From positions 1-60,203 of the forward strand of contig NZ_KV797907.1 of NCBI RefSeq assembly GCF_001809535.1: 60,203 nt of DNA. The letters run 5' to 3'. Origin of the DNA: Aerococcus sp. HMSC062A02. Lineage in GTDB: Bacteria; Bacillota; Bacilli; Lactobacillales; Aerococcaceae. Numbering within the stretch: position 1 is the first letter of the stretch; every line of letters begins with the position of its first letter. Of this stretch, positions 25,745-35,467 are shown in pieces. The notes beneath the pieces were generated by a model. The model ran no database searches. It was not told the DNA's origin and saw nothing but the letters and a program-made list of their open reading frames with translations. The translations under genes were made by a program, and so were the position numbers.

Positions 25745-27579
25745 AGCGGCTCACAGCACGTTTAACGGGTCTTTTTGCCCTACTTTTTATTCTCTATAGT
25801 TTTCTCTTTGCCTATAATGCCAACTTAGTGGTGGAACACGCTGTCGGTGAGGAAACGCAGGAACAGATGACAGAGACAGCTGCTACCTTGCGCAAATCTT
25901 TTATGTCCTTGGATGAAGAAAATATTCAAAATCGTGACCGCAAATGGGTGGGAATGATCAATAACTTGATTGGTGTTCTCAACCCAGCTGAGCGGATCAT
26001 TATTTATGATATGGATAAGCGGGAATTAATTGCTATGGGGAATGCTGACTTGCCTGCTGCACCTCGAGAAAGTCAAGCTTTTGACAGAGCCTGGGCCAAT
26101 ACGACAGATTTTAAGACCCATGATAACAATTCCGAAGATAATACCATCTACCAGTACACGGAATTTATGCGCAATAGCAAGGGCGATCCCATCGCTTATA
26201 TTCAAATTATCCGGGCGGTGTCCGATCTTTCTGCTGCCCAATCACGTTTGATGGGGATTGCTTTTATTTGTTCGATACTGGCTATGGCAGTCTTGTTAGC
26301 CTTGCTTTATTACTATTTCAAACGTTTATCGAATCCTGTCCAGGCTATTACCAGGATTGTTGATGATCTCTCCCATAATGATTATCAGAGTCGCTATGAA
26401 AGTAAGGGGATCGAGGAGTTCGATGAAATCGGTCGCAATATTAACGGTCTTGCAGAGAATTTAGAACGGCAGCAGGGACAGATTCTAACCCAACAGAAAC
26501 GCTTAAACCAGCTGATTGACTACTTGATTGTTGGGGTCCTTCTTATTGATGACCAGCAGCGTATCCAGGTAAGTAACTCAGCCTTCTTTACGATACTAGG
26601 TATTGAGACGAATGATATTTGGGGCAAGCGCTATGATAATGTGCTCCATGGTTACCGGCTCAAACAGATGATTGAGAATTGTTTTCAAGACAAGAGTAAT
26701 TACAACGATGAGGTTTATTTATACTATCCCAAAGAGGTTATCTTAGATGTGAATGTGATTTATATCGAGGAATCGCCGGCGGGTCCTGATACGGGGAGCC
26801 AGGTAATTGTCCTGATCTATGATATTACGGAGATTAGACGCTTAGAGAAGGTTCGAACAGATTTTATTTCCAATGCCTCCCACGAGCTGAAGACGCCAAT
26901 TACCTCGATCCAAGGCTTTGCTGAAACCCTCTTGGATGGGGCCTTGGAAGATCCTGACTTGGCCCAGGAATTTGTCGGTATCATAGCTTCTGAAAGTAAT
27001 CGTTTAACCTCTTTAATTTCGGATATTTTGGACTTGTCTAAGATTGAACAGGATCAGATTGGTCATAAGGTAGAAAGTATCGACCTGGAAGTTCTGGCTA
27101 ACGGTGCTGTGGTGCAAGCGGAAGAACTAGCCTTGCGGAAAGGAATCTCACTCCATACAGTGAATCTTCGAGAGGAGCCGATTATTTTCAATAGTGAAGC
27201 TGGCCGGATCGATCAAATATTAACGAATCTCGTGAACAATGGGATCAAGTACACCAATCCTGGTGGCGATGTCTGGATTATCTTAGACCTGATGGAAGCA
27301 GAGGGTTATGTTCATATTAGCGTCAAGGATAATGGTGTCGGGATCCCCCGTGAAGACCTGCCCCGTATTTTTGAACGCTTTTACCGGGTGAGCAAGGATC
27401 GGTCCACCAATTCAGGGGGGACAGGACTCGGTTTATCTATTGTTCGTAACTTGGTCAATAGCATGAACGGGAAGATCCATGTAGAGAGTCAGTATGGTCA
27501 GGGCTCTTGTTTCAATGTCTATCTGCCTATGCTCGACTTAGAAGATAATGATGACGGAATTGAGATTTTAGAAGAATAG
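25741..27579 (+). CDS. phoR: Sensor histidine kinase
   Basis: A 612-residue membrane kinase. Transmembrane helices lie at ~5-27 and ~168-192 and flank an extracytoplasmic sensor region. HAMP (~195-245), PAS (~250-370, LIDDQQRIQVSNSAFFTIL), HisKA with His381 in SNASHELKTPITSIQGF, and an ATPase domain with NNGIKYT, DNGVGIP and GGTGLGLSIV follow in order. Shares a 4-base overlap with phoP. Likely senses phosphate status through the Pst transporter (inference from neighbours and family). Confidence 0.92.
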   Translation: MKRLTARLTGLFALLFILYSFLFAYNANLVVEHAVGEETQEQMTETAATLRKSFMSLDEENIQNRDRKWVGMINNLIGVLNPAERIIIYDMDKRELIAMGNADLPAAPRESQAFDRAWANTTDFKTHDNNSEDNTIYQYTEFMRNSKGDPIAYIQIIRAVSDLSAAQSRLMGIAFICSILAMAVLLALLYYYFKRLSNPVQAITRIVDDLSHNDYQSRYESKGIEEFDEIGRNINGLAENLERQQGQILTQQKRLNQLIDYLIVGVLLIDDQQRIQVSNSAFFTILGIETNDIWGKRYDNVLHGYRLKQMIENCFQDKSNYNDEVYLYYPKEVILDVNVIYIEESPAGPDTGSQVIVLIYDITEIRRLEKVRTDFISNASHELKTPITSIQGFAETLLDGALEDPDLAQEFVGIIASESNRLTSLISDILDLSKIEQDQIGHKVESIDLEVLANGAVVQAEELALRKGISLHTVNLREEPIIFNSEAGRIDQILTNLVNNGIKYTNPGGDVWIILDLMEAEGYVHISVKDNGVGIPREDLPRIFERFYRVSKDRSTNSGGTGLGLSIVRNLVNSMNGKIHVESQYGQGSCFNVYLPMLDLEDNDDGIEILEE

Positions 27580-27606
27580 TTTTTTTAATTTTAATTTATA
27601 ACAAAC

Positions 27607-27634
27607 TTTACACAAAATTTACAAAACTTTAACA
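27607..27634 (+). promoter_or_regulatory. PhoP box (three direct repeats)
   Basis: TTTACA at 27607, TTTACA at 27618 and TTAACA at 27629 are spaced exactly 11 bases apart, one helical turn, matching the known PhoP consensus TT(A/T/C)ACA with 4-6 base spacers. A further TTTACA lies at 27671. A -10-like TATGAT is at 27686-27691, 64 bases before the pstS start. This makes pstSCAB a PhoP-activated operon. Confidence 0.8.
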
Positions 27635-27754
27635 TTACTCGCGGATTTTTAGCCCAAACTATACAAGAAATTTACATTTAACGTGTATGATTAATATATA
27701 GCAAAAATTATTAATCCAAATGAACTCCAAGAGTTTAGGAAGGACGGTTAATTC

Positions 27755-28651
27755 ATGGTAGAAATGAAGAAGTTTTCAAAATTAATCACTGTATTAGGGA
27801 GTGCGGCTCTATTAGCAGCATGTGGTAACTCAGCTAGCGATAGCGGTGATTCTGAAGCTGATGCAGGTGGCGCTTCTGGTGCTCCTGAAGGTTTAATCCA
27901 AGTGATCAGCCGTGAAGAAGGATCTGGTACACGTGATGCCTTTGTTGAAATTACAGGTGTTAAAGAAGGCGACAACGATAACACAACGGATGTGGCAGAT
28001 ATCCAAAACTCAACAGACGGCGTGATGACTTCTGTCGCTGGGGACCCAGCAGCTATTGGCTACATTTCTTTAGGGTCATTAAACGATACCGTTAAGGCCT
28101 TAAATGTCAATGGGGTTGAGCCAACTGAAGAAAATGTTGCCTCTGGTGACTATGCGATTGCTCGTCCATTTAATATTGTTCACAAGGGCGACTTAGAAGG
28201 CGCAGCTCAAGACTTCCATGACTTCATCTTCTCTAAGGAAGGCCAAGACATTATCTTAGCTGAAGGCTATGTACCAGTGAAGAGCGATGCTGAGGCTTAT
28301 GCCGGCGACGGTTCTGCAGAAGGAAATATCAATATCTCTGGTTCCACTTCTGTTGGCCCTGTTATGGAAAAATTAAAAGAAGAATATGAAAAGTTAAACC
28401 CAGGTGTAAGCATTAACATCACCCAAAACGGTTCTGGTGCAGGGGTACAAGCTGCCCAAGAAGGAACCGCTGATATCGGTATGGCTTCCCGTGAACTTAA
28501 GGAAGACGAAACAGATGTTGAAGCAGAAGCAATTGCCCAAGATGGGATTGCTGTTATTGTAAATAATGAAAATGGTTTAGGAGATATTACTTTAGAAAGT
28601 GTTAAAGGTATCTTCGTGGGTGAAATCACAGATTGGTCAGAAGTTAAATAG
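27755..28651 (+). CDS. pstS: Phosphate-binding lipoprotein PstS, circularly permuted
   Basis: A 298-residue lipoprotein (lipobox L20-A-A-C23) that should bind phosphate outside the cell. The order of its halves is reversed. Residues 47-176 match the usual C-terminal half: SREEGSGTRDAF (52-63), GDPAAIGYISLGSLNDTVKA, ARPFNIV, FSKEGQDIILAEGYVPV. A linker (177-189) leads to 190-298, which match the usual N-terminal half: SGSTSVGPVMEKL (195-207), NGSGAGV (225-231), GTADIGMASREL, DGIAVIVN and the end GEITDWSEVK. In normal PstS, GEITNW-type sequence runs directly into the REEGSGTR block, here the two ends of the protein. All phosphate-contact motifs are kept. Start chosen at 27755 behind GGAAGGACGG. 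Confidence 0.93.
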   Translation: MVEMKKFSKLITVLGSAALLAACGNSASDSGDSEADAGGASGAPEGLIQVISREEGSGTRDAFVEITGVKEGDNDNTTDVADIQNSTDGVMTSVAGDPAAIGYISLGSLNDTVKALNVNGVEPTEENVASGDYAIARPFNIVHKGDLEGAAQDFHDFIFSKEGQDIILAEGYVPVKSDAEAYAGDGSAEGNINISGSTSVGPVMEKLKEEYEKLNPGVSINITQNGSGAGVQAAQEGTADIGMASRELKEDETDVEAEAIAQDGIAVIVNNENGLGDITLESVKGIFVGEITDWSEVK

Positions 28652-28676
28652 TGACCTAGCTTAAGAAGAGAGGAGG

Positions 28677-28704
28677 ACAGCTACTATTGAACACTAGTAG
28701 CTGT
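28677..28704 (+). terminator. Hairpin between pstS and pstC
   Basis: ACAGCTACTA (28677-28686) and TAGTAGCTGT (28695-28704) form a perfect 10-bp stem with an 8-base loop, followed by TTTTCC. It looks like a leaky terminator or RNA-stabilising stem that would let pstS be made in excess over the permease genes. Confidence 0.65.
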
Positions 28705-28747
28705 TTTCCAATGTTTATGAGACTTGTATATTTTAGAGGAGAAAGCA

Positions 28748-29626
28748 ATGAATCAAAATAATACACTTGAAGTCGTAATGAAGTGGATTTTCTTCATCTG
28801 CGCCTTGCTGTCTATCTTTGCTTTAGCAGCAATTTGCTACTTCATTTTTGCACGCAGTATTCCTTTCTTAGCTGACTATGGGCTGGGAAGCTTTCTGTTT
28901 GGTGATACTTGGAAGCCAACTAATGATATCTATGGGATTGCTCCAATGCTGGTTGGATCTTTCTATGTAACCTGCCTGGCTATTTTGTTTGGAGTTCCGA
29001 CAGGCATTTTTACAGCAGTCTTTATGGCTTTCTACTGCCCTGACAAATTGCATAAAATCCTTAAACCAGGGGTCAACTTGATGGCTGGGATTCCATCCAT
29101 CGTCTATGGTTACTTCGGTTTGGTGGTTTTAGTTCCGATTATCCGTAAGACAGTTCGGTCGATGGGAATTCCTTCCAGCGGGATGAGTGTATTTACAGCT
29201 GGCCTAGTTTTGGGTATTATGATCTTACCGACTATTATTACCATGTCTGAATCATCCTTGCGTGCGGTTCCTAAGTCCTATTACCAAGCTTCTGTTGGTT
29301 TAGGGGCAACTCACGACCGGACAGCCTACCGCATTATGGTACCAGCTGCTCGCTCGGGGATTCTGGCCTCCGTTATTATGGGGATTGGCCGGGCTGTCGG
29401 CGAAACCATGGCGGTTATCATGGTAGCCGGGAACGCAGCTGTCTTCCCTAAAGGTCTTTTCCAAGGGACCCGGACCATGACAGCTAACATTATGTTAGAA
29501 ATGGCCTATGCATCTGGCGACCACCGGAGCGCTCTCATTGCAACTGGGGCTGTACTCTTTGTCATCGTCCTAATGATCAACGGGATCTTAGCAGTTGTTA
29601 AACGCAAAGGAGGCGTGCAAGGCTAA
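28748..29626 (+). CDS. pstC: Phosphate ABC transporter permease PstC
   Basis: A 292-residue inner-membrane permease with about six helices. The EAA loop for ATPase contact is SSLRAVPKSYYQASVGLGATHDRT, and the charged, phosphate-linked GIPSIVYGYFGLVVLVPIIRK stretch is typical. The start is set at 28748 (MNQNNTLEVV) behind AGAGGAG; an upstream TTG frame would include that site. Its stop overlaps the pstA start by one base. Confidence 0.95.
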   Translation: MNQNNTLEVVMKWIFFICALLSIFALAAICYFIFARSIPFLADYGLGSFLFGDTWKPTNDIYGIAPMLVGSFYVTCLAILFGVPTGIFTAVFMAFYCPDKLHKILKPGVNLMAGIPSIVYGYFGLVVLVPIIRKTVRSMGIPSSGMSVFTAGLVLGIMILPTIITMSESSLRAVPKSYYQASVGLGATHDRTAYRIMVPAARSGILASVIMGIGRAVGETMAVIMVAGNAAVFPKGLFQGTRTMTANIMLEMAYASGDHRSALIATGAVLFVIVLMINGILAVVKRKGGVQG

Positions 29627-30444
29627 TGGATAAAGCATTAAAGTACCTAACCTATTTCTTTACTATCGTAACTTTTGCTTGGCTTATCTATATTATCGGC
29701 TATGTGTTAATTAACGGGATTCCTTACCTATCAGCAGACCTTTTTGCCTTTGAGTATACAACTGATAATGTGTCGATGATGCCCGCCATTATCACAACTA
29801 TTTATGTGATCCTAGGTGCCTTGTTAATTGCTGTACCTTTGGGGGTATTCGCTGGTTTTTATTTGATTGAATATGCTGGTAAGAATAATAAATGGGTAGA
29901 AGCCATTCGGGTAGCTTCTGATACCTTATCAGGGGTTCCATCCATTGTTTATGGTTTGTTCGGGATGCTAGCCTTTGTTATTGCTGCTGGCTTCCAATAT
30001 TCATTACTAGCAGGTATCTTGACCATGGCGGTTATGGTCCTTCCATTAATTATTCGGAATACCGAAGAAGGTTTGATGTCTGTCAGCGATAAGATGCGTG
30101 AAGGGAGCTTTGGTTTAGGGGCTGGTAAACTACGGACCATCTTCAAGATCGTTTTACCAGTGGCTATGCCTGGTATCCTATCCGGTATTATCTTAGCGAT
30201 TGGACGGATTGTTGGGGAAACGGCGGCTCTTATGTACACCTTAGGGACCGCAACTAGCTTGCCCGATAGCTTATTTGCATCTGGTCGGACACTGGCCTTA
30301 CACATGTATATTTTATCAACAGAAGGCTTGCACCGTGACCAAGCCATGGCAACAGGTGTGGTCTTACTATTATTTGTATTAATTATCAACGGATTATCGA
30401 CTTGGTTATCCAATAAATTAGGAGCTCAAGGGGGACAAAAATAA
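29626..30444 (+). CDS. pstA: Phosphate ABC transporter permease PstA
   Basis: A 272-residue partner permease with about six helices. Family marks are [16 protein letters not shown], the EAA loop [25 protein letters not shown] and [17 protein letters not shown]. It is translationally coupled to pstC (one-base overlap), and pstB begins 1 base after its stop. Together PstC and PstA form the membrane channel for phosphate. Confidence 0.95.
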   Translation: MDKALKYLTYFFTIVTFAWLIYIIGYVLINGIPYLSADLFAFEYTTDNVSMMPAIITTIYVILGALLIAVPLGVFAGFYLIEYAGKNNKWVEAIRVASDTLSGVPSIVYGLFGMLAFVIAAGFQYSLLAGILTMAVMVLPLIIRNTEEGLMSVSDKMREGSFGLGAGKLRTIFKIVLPVAMPGILSGIILAIGRIVGETAALMYTLGTATSLPDSLFASGRTLALHMYILSTEGLHRDQAMATGVVLLLFVLIINGLSTWLSNKLGAQGGQK

Positions 30445-30445
30445 A

Positions 30446-31237
30446 ATGGCAGAAGAACACAAAGTAACAATGACTGCTCGGAATATGAGCCTATTTTATG
30501 GCAATTTCCAAGCCTTGGAAGATATCGATATGGATATTTATGAAAAACAGGTAACCGCCTTAATCGGCCCATCAGGTTCAGGGAAATCAACCTTCTTAAA
30601 GAGTTTAAATCGTATGAATGATTTAATTGAAGGTTGCAAAATTACAGGTGAGATTGCTTTAGATGGTAAGGATATCTATGCCAAGGATGTCAATGTTAAC
30701 CACTTGAGAAAACGGGTGGGGATGGTTTTCCAACAACCTAACCCCTTCCCTATGAGCATCTATGACAATGTAGCTTATGGGCCACGGACTCACGGGACTA
30801 CAGATAAGGCAGAATTAGATGAAATCGTGGAAACTTCTCTTAAAGGGGCTGCCATCTGGGATGAAGTCAAAGACGACCTTAACAAGTCTGGTTTAGCGAT
30901 TTCTGGTGGTCAGCAGCAACGGGTATGTATCGCACGTGCCCTTGCAGTAAAACCTGAAATCTTACTGATGGATGAACCAACTTCAGCTTTGGACCCAATT
31001 TCAACCCTTAAGATTGAAGAACTTGTTCAAGAGTTGAAAGAAAAATATACTATTGTTATCGTAACCCACAATATGCAGCAAGCAGCCCGGGTATCTGATT
31101 ATACAGCATTCTTCTATGCTGACCCTGATCGAGCGCCTGGTCATTCACGGATTATTGAATTCGGACCAACCGAACAAATCTTCAATAATCCAAATAACGA
31201 GCAGACAGCCGATTATGTTGCAGGACGTTTTGGTTAA
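30446..31237 (+). CDS. pstB: Phosphate ABC transporter ATP-binding protein PstB
   Basis: A 263-residue ATPase. Walker [10 protein letters not shown], the PstB-specific [13 protein letters not shown], the Q-loop [22 protein letters not shown] signature SGGQQQR and Walker [12 protein letters not shown] are all present. It drives phosphate import through PstCA. A strong terminator follows at once, and no phoU gene follows, although phoU commonly ends such operons. Confidence 0.97.
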   Translation: MAEEHKVTMTARNMSLFYGNFQALEDIDMDIYEKQVTALIGPSGSGKSTFLKSLNRMNDLIEGCKITGEIALDGKDIYAKDVNVNHLRKRVGMVFQQPNPFPMSIYDNVAYGPRTHGTTDKAELDEIVETSLKGAAIWDEVKDDLNKSGLAISGGQQQRVCIARALAVKPEILLMDEPTSALDPISTLKIEELVQELKEKYTIVIVTHNMQQAARVSDYTAFFYADPDRAPGHSRIIEFGPTEQIFNNPNNEQTADYVAGRFG

Positions 31238-31255
31238 TCAAATTATATTTTATCC

Positions 31256-31285
31256 AGCCGGACCTCGAGTCCGGCTTATTTTTTT
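31256..31285 (+). terminator. Terminator of the pst operon
   Basis: AGCCGGAC and GTCCGGCT enclose CTCGA and are followed by a long T run. A GC-rich, near perfect intrinsic terminator. Confidence 0.93.
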
Positions 31286-31361
31286 GCAAATCATTTGAGA
31301 ATCGACTAGGAAAGCTTTAGAATGGGGCGTGGAGTATAATATAGTTAATTCCTTTGATCCA

Positions 31362-31389
31362 TGCTATAATGAATTAGAACACTTGTTTG
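31362..31389 (+). promoter_or_regulatory. uvrA promoter with LexA-type SOS box
   Basis: The extended -10 TGCTATAAT (31362-31370) is followed by AGAACACTTGTTTG (31376-31389), which fits the Gram-positive LexA box CGAACNNNNGTTYG at all but the first base. Its position at the transcript start suits repression. A second TATAAT lies at 31335-31340. Confidence 0.7.
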
Positions 31390-31417
31390 TATACATGGAT
31401 AAATTGTCAAAGAAAGA

Positions 31418-34249
31418 GTGAAGTCTGTGAGAGATGAAATAGTGGTTCGTGGGGCGCGTTCTCACAATTTAAAAAATATTGATGTTGAAATTCCACGCAA
31501 TGAAATGGTCGTTGTAACAGGCTTATCAGGTTCGGGAAAGTCTTCTCTAGCTTTCGATACGCTCTATGCGGAGGGACAGCGCCGTTATATTGAAAGCCTG
31601 TCAGCCTTCGCTCGTCAATTCTTAGGGAATTCTCGTAAAGCAGATGTTGATAGTATCGATGGGCTGAGTCCCGCTATCTCAATTGACCAGAAGACAACCA
31701 ACCGAAATCCTCGGTCGACTGTAGGAACGATTACGGAAGTGAACGACTACCTACGTTTACTCTATGCCCGGGTAGGCCACCCCATCTGTCCCAATGATGG
31801 GACACCGATTGCTAGTCAGTCCATTGACCAGATGATTGAGCGGGCGGAGTCCTTGGAAGAGAGAACCCGCGTCCAGGTCATGGCACCAGTGGTTTACGGC
31901 AAGAAGGGCCAGCATAAACGTTTGCTAGAAAAGATCCAACAGCAGGGCTATGTCCGGGTTCAAATTGATGGCGAGCTCTATGATATCGAGGACATTCCAG
32001 AACTGAATAAAAATCAGAAACATAATATTAATATTGTGATTGATCGTTTAGTCATTAAGGACGGTATCCGGACGCGTTTAGCAGATTCTTTGGAGACCGC
32101 CCTCCGCCTAACGGATGGCTATGCCCTTTTGGATATCATTGATGGGGAAGAGATCCTTTTTTCTGAGCATTATGCCTGCCCCCTGTGTGGCTTTACCGTA
32201 GGGGAACTGGAACCTCGACTCTTTTCTTTCAATGCACCCTATGGACGTTGTGAAGTATGCGATGGTTTGGGGCAGAAATTGGTGGTTGACTTGGACTTAC
32301 TGGTACCTGATCCGTCCAAAAGTCTAGAAGAGGGCGCCATTCAGGCTTGGAATTCTAATTGGTCAGGCTACTATCCTACCCTCTTAAAACAAGCAGCGGA
32401 AGCCTTTGATATTCCTTTCGACAAAGCTTTTGAAGACCTGACAGAAGAGCAGAGGGACTTATTGCTCTATGGCTCTAAGGATGAGACCTTCCATTTTCAC
32501 TATGTTAATGACTTTGGCAAGGTCCAAGATAAGGATATGACCTTTGAAGGAGTCGCTAATAATGTCAGCCGGCGTTACCATAACAGTTCCTCCAATATGG
32601 TGCGCGACAATATGCGGCAATACCTGGCCGAATTGCCTTGTGACAAGTGCCATGGCAAACGCTTGAATGAGCGAGCCCTCTGTGTCAAGGTCGAAGGTGA
32701 GGATATAGCCGAAGTAACGGCCATGCCGATTGAGAAAACGATCCACTTCTTTAAGCAACTCCACTTGGGGGAACAGGATAGTGAAATTGCTGAACCTATT
32801 CTTGAAGAATTACGGTCTCGGCTGGGTTTCTTACAAGAAGTTGGCCTTGATTATTTAACACTCGATCGTTCAGCTGGCAGCTTATCGGGTGGGGAAGCCC
32901 AACGTATTCGTTTGGCTACCCAGATTGGATCTAACCTATCGGGTATCATGTATGTCCTAGATGAGCCTTCGATAGGCCTCCATCAAAGAGACAATGACCG
33001 CCTGATCCGTTCTCTGCAGAGAATGCGTGATTTAGGGAATACCCTCATCGTAGTGGAACACGACGAGGAGACCATGTGGGCAGCGGATTATCTTATCGAT
33101 ATGGGACCAGGTGCTGGTGAGCACGGGGGAGAAGTCGTGGCTAGCGGCACACCCCAAGAAGTGGCTCAAAATCCTGATTCGCTGACAGGCCGCTATCTGA
33201 GTGGGGACCTGGCCATTGAAGTCCCATCCGAACGTCGTCAGGAAGATAAAGGCTGGCTAGAGATTAAGGGCGCCCGCCAGAATAACCTGAAAGGGATCGA
33301 TGTCCGCCTACCTATTGGGCGTTTGGATGTCGTGACTGGCGTTTCTGGCTCGGGTAAGAGTTCGCTGATCAACGAAGTCCTTAAGAAAACCTTGACGCGC
33401 GACCTCAACCGGGCACAAATTCATCCCGGCAAGGCAGATAGTGTTTCTGGTTATGAGGGCCTAGACAAGATTATTGATATTGACCAGAGTCCAATCGGCC
33501 GGACACCCCGGTCGAATCCAGCGACCTATACCTCTGTTTTCGACGATATTCGGGAACTCTTTGCCCAAACCAATGAGGCGAAGATCCGTGGCTACAATAA
33601 GGGACGCTTCTCCTTTAATGTCAAAGGAGGGCGCTGTGAGGCCTGCAAGGGTGACGGTATCCTTAAGGTAGAAATGCACTTCTTGCCAGATGTCTATGTG
33701 CCTTGCGAGCTCTGCAAGGGGACCCGCTACAATGCGGAGACCTTGGAAGTCACTTATAAAGGAAAGAATATTGCGGAGGTCTTGGACATGCGGGCTGAGG
33801 AAGCTTTGGACTTCTTCTCTGCGGTGCCAAAGATCAAGCGTAAATTGCAGACCATGGTGGATGTAGGCTTGGGCTATGTTAGCCTGGGTCAACCTGCGCC
33901 TTCGCTTTCCGGTGGTGAAGCCCAACGGATGAAATTAGCTAGTGAGCTCCAGCGCGTGGCGACAGGGAAGACGGTCTATATCCTTGATGAACCAACGACC
34001 GGCTTACATAGTCATGATATTAAGCGTCTCTTAGAGGTCCTCCAGCGTCTAGTGGATGCGGGGAACACGGTGATTATTATTGAACATAATCTAGATGTGA
34101 TTAAAACTGCTGATTATATTGTTGACTTGGGACCAGAAGGCGGTGAAAAGGGTGGCCAGCTCGTTGCTTGCGGGACCCCTGAGGAAGTGGCCCAAGTGGA
34201 AGCTTCCTACACCGGTCAATACCTAAAACCATTGCTGGAAAATGAATAA
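31418..34249 (+). CDS. uvrA: Excinuclease ABC subunit A
   Basis: A 943-residue damage-recognition ATPase of nucleotide excision repair. There are two ABC modules, each with Walker A ([20 protein letters not shown], and [15 protein letters not shown]) and signature LSGGEAQR(I/M). A UvrB-binding zinc finger (CPLCGF … CEVCDGLG) and the C-terminal zinc finger (CEACKGDG … CELCKGT) are intact. Two GTG codons, 31418 and 31427, could start it; either gives a normal N terminus. uvrB, often directly upstream, is not in the window. Confidence 0.96.
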   Translation: MKSVRDEIVVRGARSHNLKNIDVEIPRNEMVVVTGLSGSGKSSLAFDTLYAEGQRRYIESLSAFARQFLGNSRKADVDSIDGLSPAISIDQKTTNRNPRSTVGTITEVNDYLRLLYARVGHPICPNDGTPIASQSIDQMIERAESLEERTRVQVMAPVVYGKKGQHKRLLEKIQQQGYVRVQIDGELYDIEDIPELNKNQKHNINIVIDRLVIKDGIRTRLADSLETALRLTDGYALLDIIDGEEILFSEHYACPLCGFTVGELEPRLFSFNAPYGRCEVCDGLGQKLVVDLDLLVPDPSKSLEEGAIQAWNSNWSGYYPTLLKQAAEAFDIPFDKAFEDLTEEQRDLLLYGSKDETFHFHYVNDFGKVQDKDMTFEGVANNVSRRYHNSSSNMVRDNMRQYLAELPCDKCHGKRLNERALCVKVEGEDIAEVTAMPIEKTIHFFKQLHLGEQDSEIAEPILEELRSRLGFLQEVGLDYLTLDRSAGSLSGGEAQRIRLATQIGSNLSGIMYVLDEPSIGLHQRDNDRLIRSLQRMRDLGNTLIVVEHDEETMWAADYLIDMGPGAGEHGGEVVASGTPQEVAQNPDSLTGRYLSGDLAIEVPSERRQEDKGWLEIKGARQNNLKGIDVRLPIGRLDVVTGVSGSGKSSLINEVLKKTLTRDLNRAQIHPGKADSVSGYEGLDKIIDIDQSPIGRTPRSNPATYTSVFDDIRELFAQTNEAKIRGYNKGRFSFNVKGGRCEACKGDGILKVEMHFLPDVYVPCELCKGTRYNAETLEVTYKGKNIAEVLDMRAEEALDFFSAVPKIKRKLQTMVDVGLGYVSLGQPAPSLSGGEAQRMKLASELQRVATGKTVYILDEPTTGLHSHDIKRLLEVLQRLVDAGNTVIIIEHNLDVIKTADYIVDLGPEGGEKGGQLVACGTPEEVAQVEASYTGQYLKPLLENE

Positions 34250-34257
34250 GTTGTGTC

Positions 34258-34290
34258 AAAGAGGGTGGACGAATTTACCAGCCTCTTTTT
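34258..34290 (+). terminator. Terminator after uvrA
   Basis: AAAGAGGGTGG and CCAGCCTCTTTTT pair with one mismatch around ACGAATTTA and end in a T run. Confidence 0.75.
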
Positions 34291-34309
34291 CACCGAGTGA
34301 GGAGTCCAT

Positions 34310-35467
34310 ATGAAAATTATCCATACTTCCGATTGGCATATCGGAAAAGTGATCAACGAAAGAAGTCTGCTCGATGACCAGGCGGAAGTTTTAACGGCAT
34401 GGATCAGTCAGGTAGCAGAGATGGAGCCCGATCTTGTGATTATTGCGGGGGATCTTTATGATCGGTCGCTTCCTAATCGCGAGAGTGTCCACCTGTGCAA
34501 TCAATTATTGACCCAGATGTCGGAAGAAATCGCTTGCCCTATTTGTATTATCTCGGGCAACCATGATAGCGGGGAGCGGATCGACTATGCTTCTGCTATC
34601 TTAGAAAAGGAGGGTCTGTACCTAGAGGGGATGGTTAAAAAAGAAATCCGCCGTGTCTGTCTGGAAGAGGCCGATGTTTATCTTCTGCCCTACAGTGACT
34701 ATGGTCAAATCCAAAAGTTATACCCTGACCAGACAATCCGCTCGATGGCCGATGCGCTAGCGGCTCAAATCCAAACCATTAAAGCGGGGGACTGGCAACC
34801 TGACCGCCTCAACCTCTTAGTCTTCCATGGCTATGTAACCAATGTCGATTTGGACGAGGCGGGGGCAGATTTAGAGCATACAGAGTCTGAGCGTCCCCTG
34901 AGCATGGGGAACTCTGCCTATGTGCCTGCTGATCTCTTTGAGGATTTTGACTATGTCGCCCTAGGGCACTTGCACGGCCGCCAGTTTGTTAAGAACCAGC
35001 ATATCTACTACAGCGGCTCTCCCTTAAAATACTCAAAATCGGAAGCCCGTCAGCGGAAGGTCTTTTTGGAAGTTGATCTGACCAAGGAAGACTTGACCGT
35101 TACCCCCCATCCCATCCATCCTAAATATGATTTGCGGCAGATAAAGGGGACTTTTGAAGACTTAATGGCCGACCAGTCCGATGACTACCTCTATGTGGAA
35201 TTGACCGATGCCCAGCCTGTCCATGAAGCGATGGCACGCTTGCGCAAAGTCTATCCCCACATTATGGCCTTGACCTACTCGGCCCTAGAAGTCGATCAAC
35301 CACAATCTGAAACGGGTTACCAGGCCCAGCAAAAAGAAGCTTTAGGCCAGGTCTTTGCCGAGTTTTATGAAGATCAAACGGGTCAGGTCTTGACGGCTTA
35401 CCAAGAGCAAGTGGTTAAGCAAGTCATGGCTGAGGCCCAAGGCAGAGGAGAGGAGGTACGTGACTAA
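34310..35467 (+). CDS. sbcD: Exonuclease subunit SbcD
   Basis: A 385-residue Mre11-type nuclease. The metallophosphoesterase motifs are HTSDWHIGK, IAGDLYDRSLP, SGNHDSGER and, further on, VFHGYV and ALGHLHG, giving the full set of metal ligands. With SbcC it cleaves hairpins and DNA ends. Ends by a one-base overlap with sbcC. ATG start behind GAGGAGT. Confidence 0.95.
   Translation: MKIIHTSDWHIGKVINERSLLDDQAEVLTAWISQVAEMEPDLVIIAGDLYDRSLPNRESVHLCNQLLTQMSEEIACPICIISGNHDSGERIDYASAILEKEGLYLEGMVKKEIRRVCLEEADVYLLPYSDYGQIQKLYPDQTIRSMADALAAQIQTIKAGDWQPDRLNLLVFHGYVTNVDLDEAGADLEHTESERPLSMGNSAYVPADLFEDFDYVALGHLHGRQFVKNQHIYYSGSPLKYSKSEARQRKVFLEVDLTKEDLTVTPHPIHPKYDLRQIKGTFEDLMADQSDDYLYVELTDAQPVHEAMARLRKVYPHIMALTYSALEVDQPQSETGYQAQQKEALGQVFAEFYEDQTGQVLTAYQEQVVKQVMAEAQGRGEEVRD

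Noticed and set aside
28724-28747. TTG-started extension of PstC
   Set aside because: It covers the AGAGGAG site that serves the ATG at 28748.
33461-33925. 154-codon antisense frame in uvrA, and similar ones in pstA, hprK and rapZ
   Set aside because: They are complementary-strand shadows of conserved genes, with no ribosome binding site or family resemblance.
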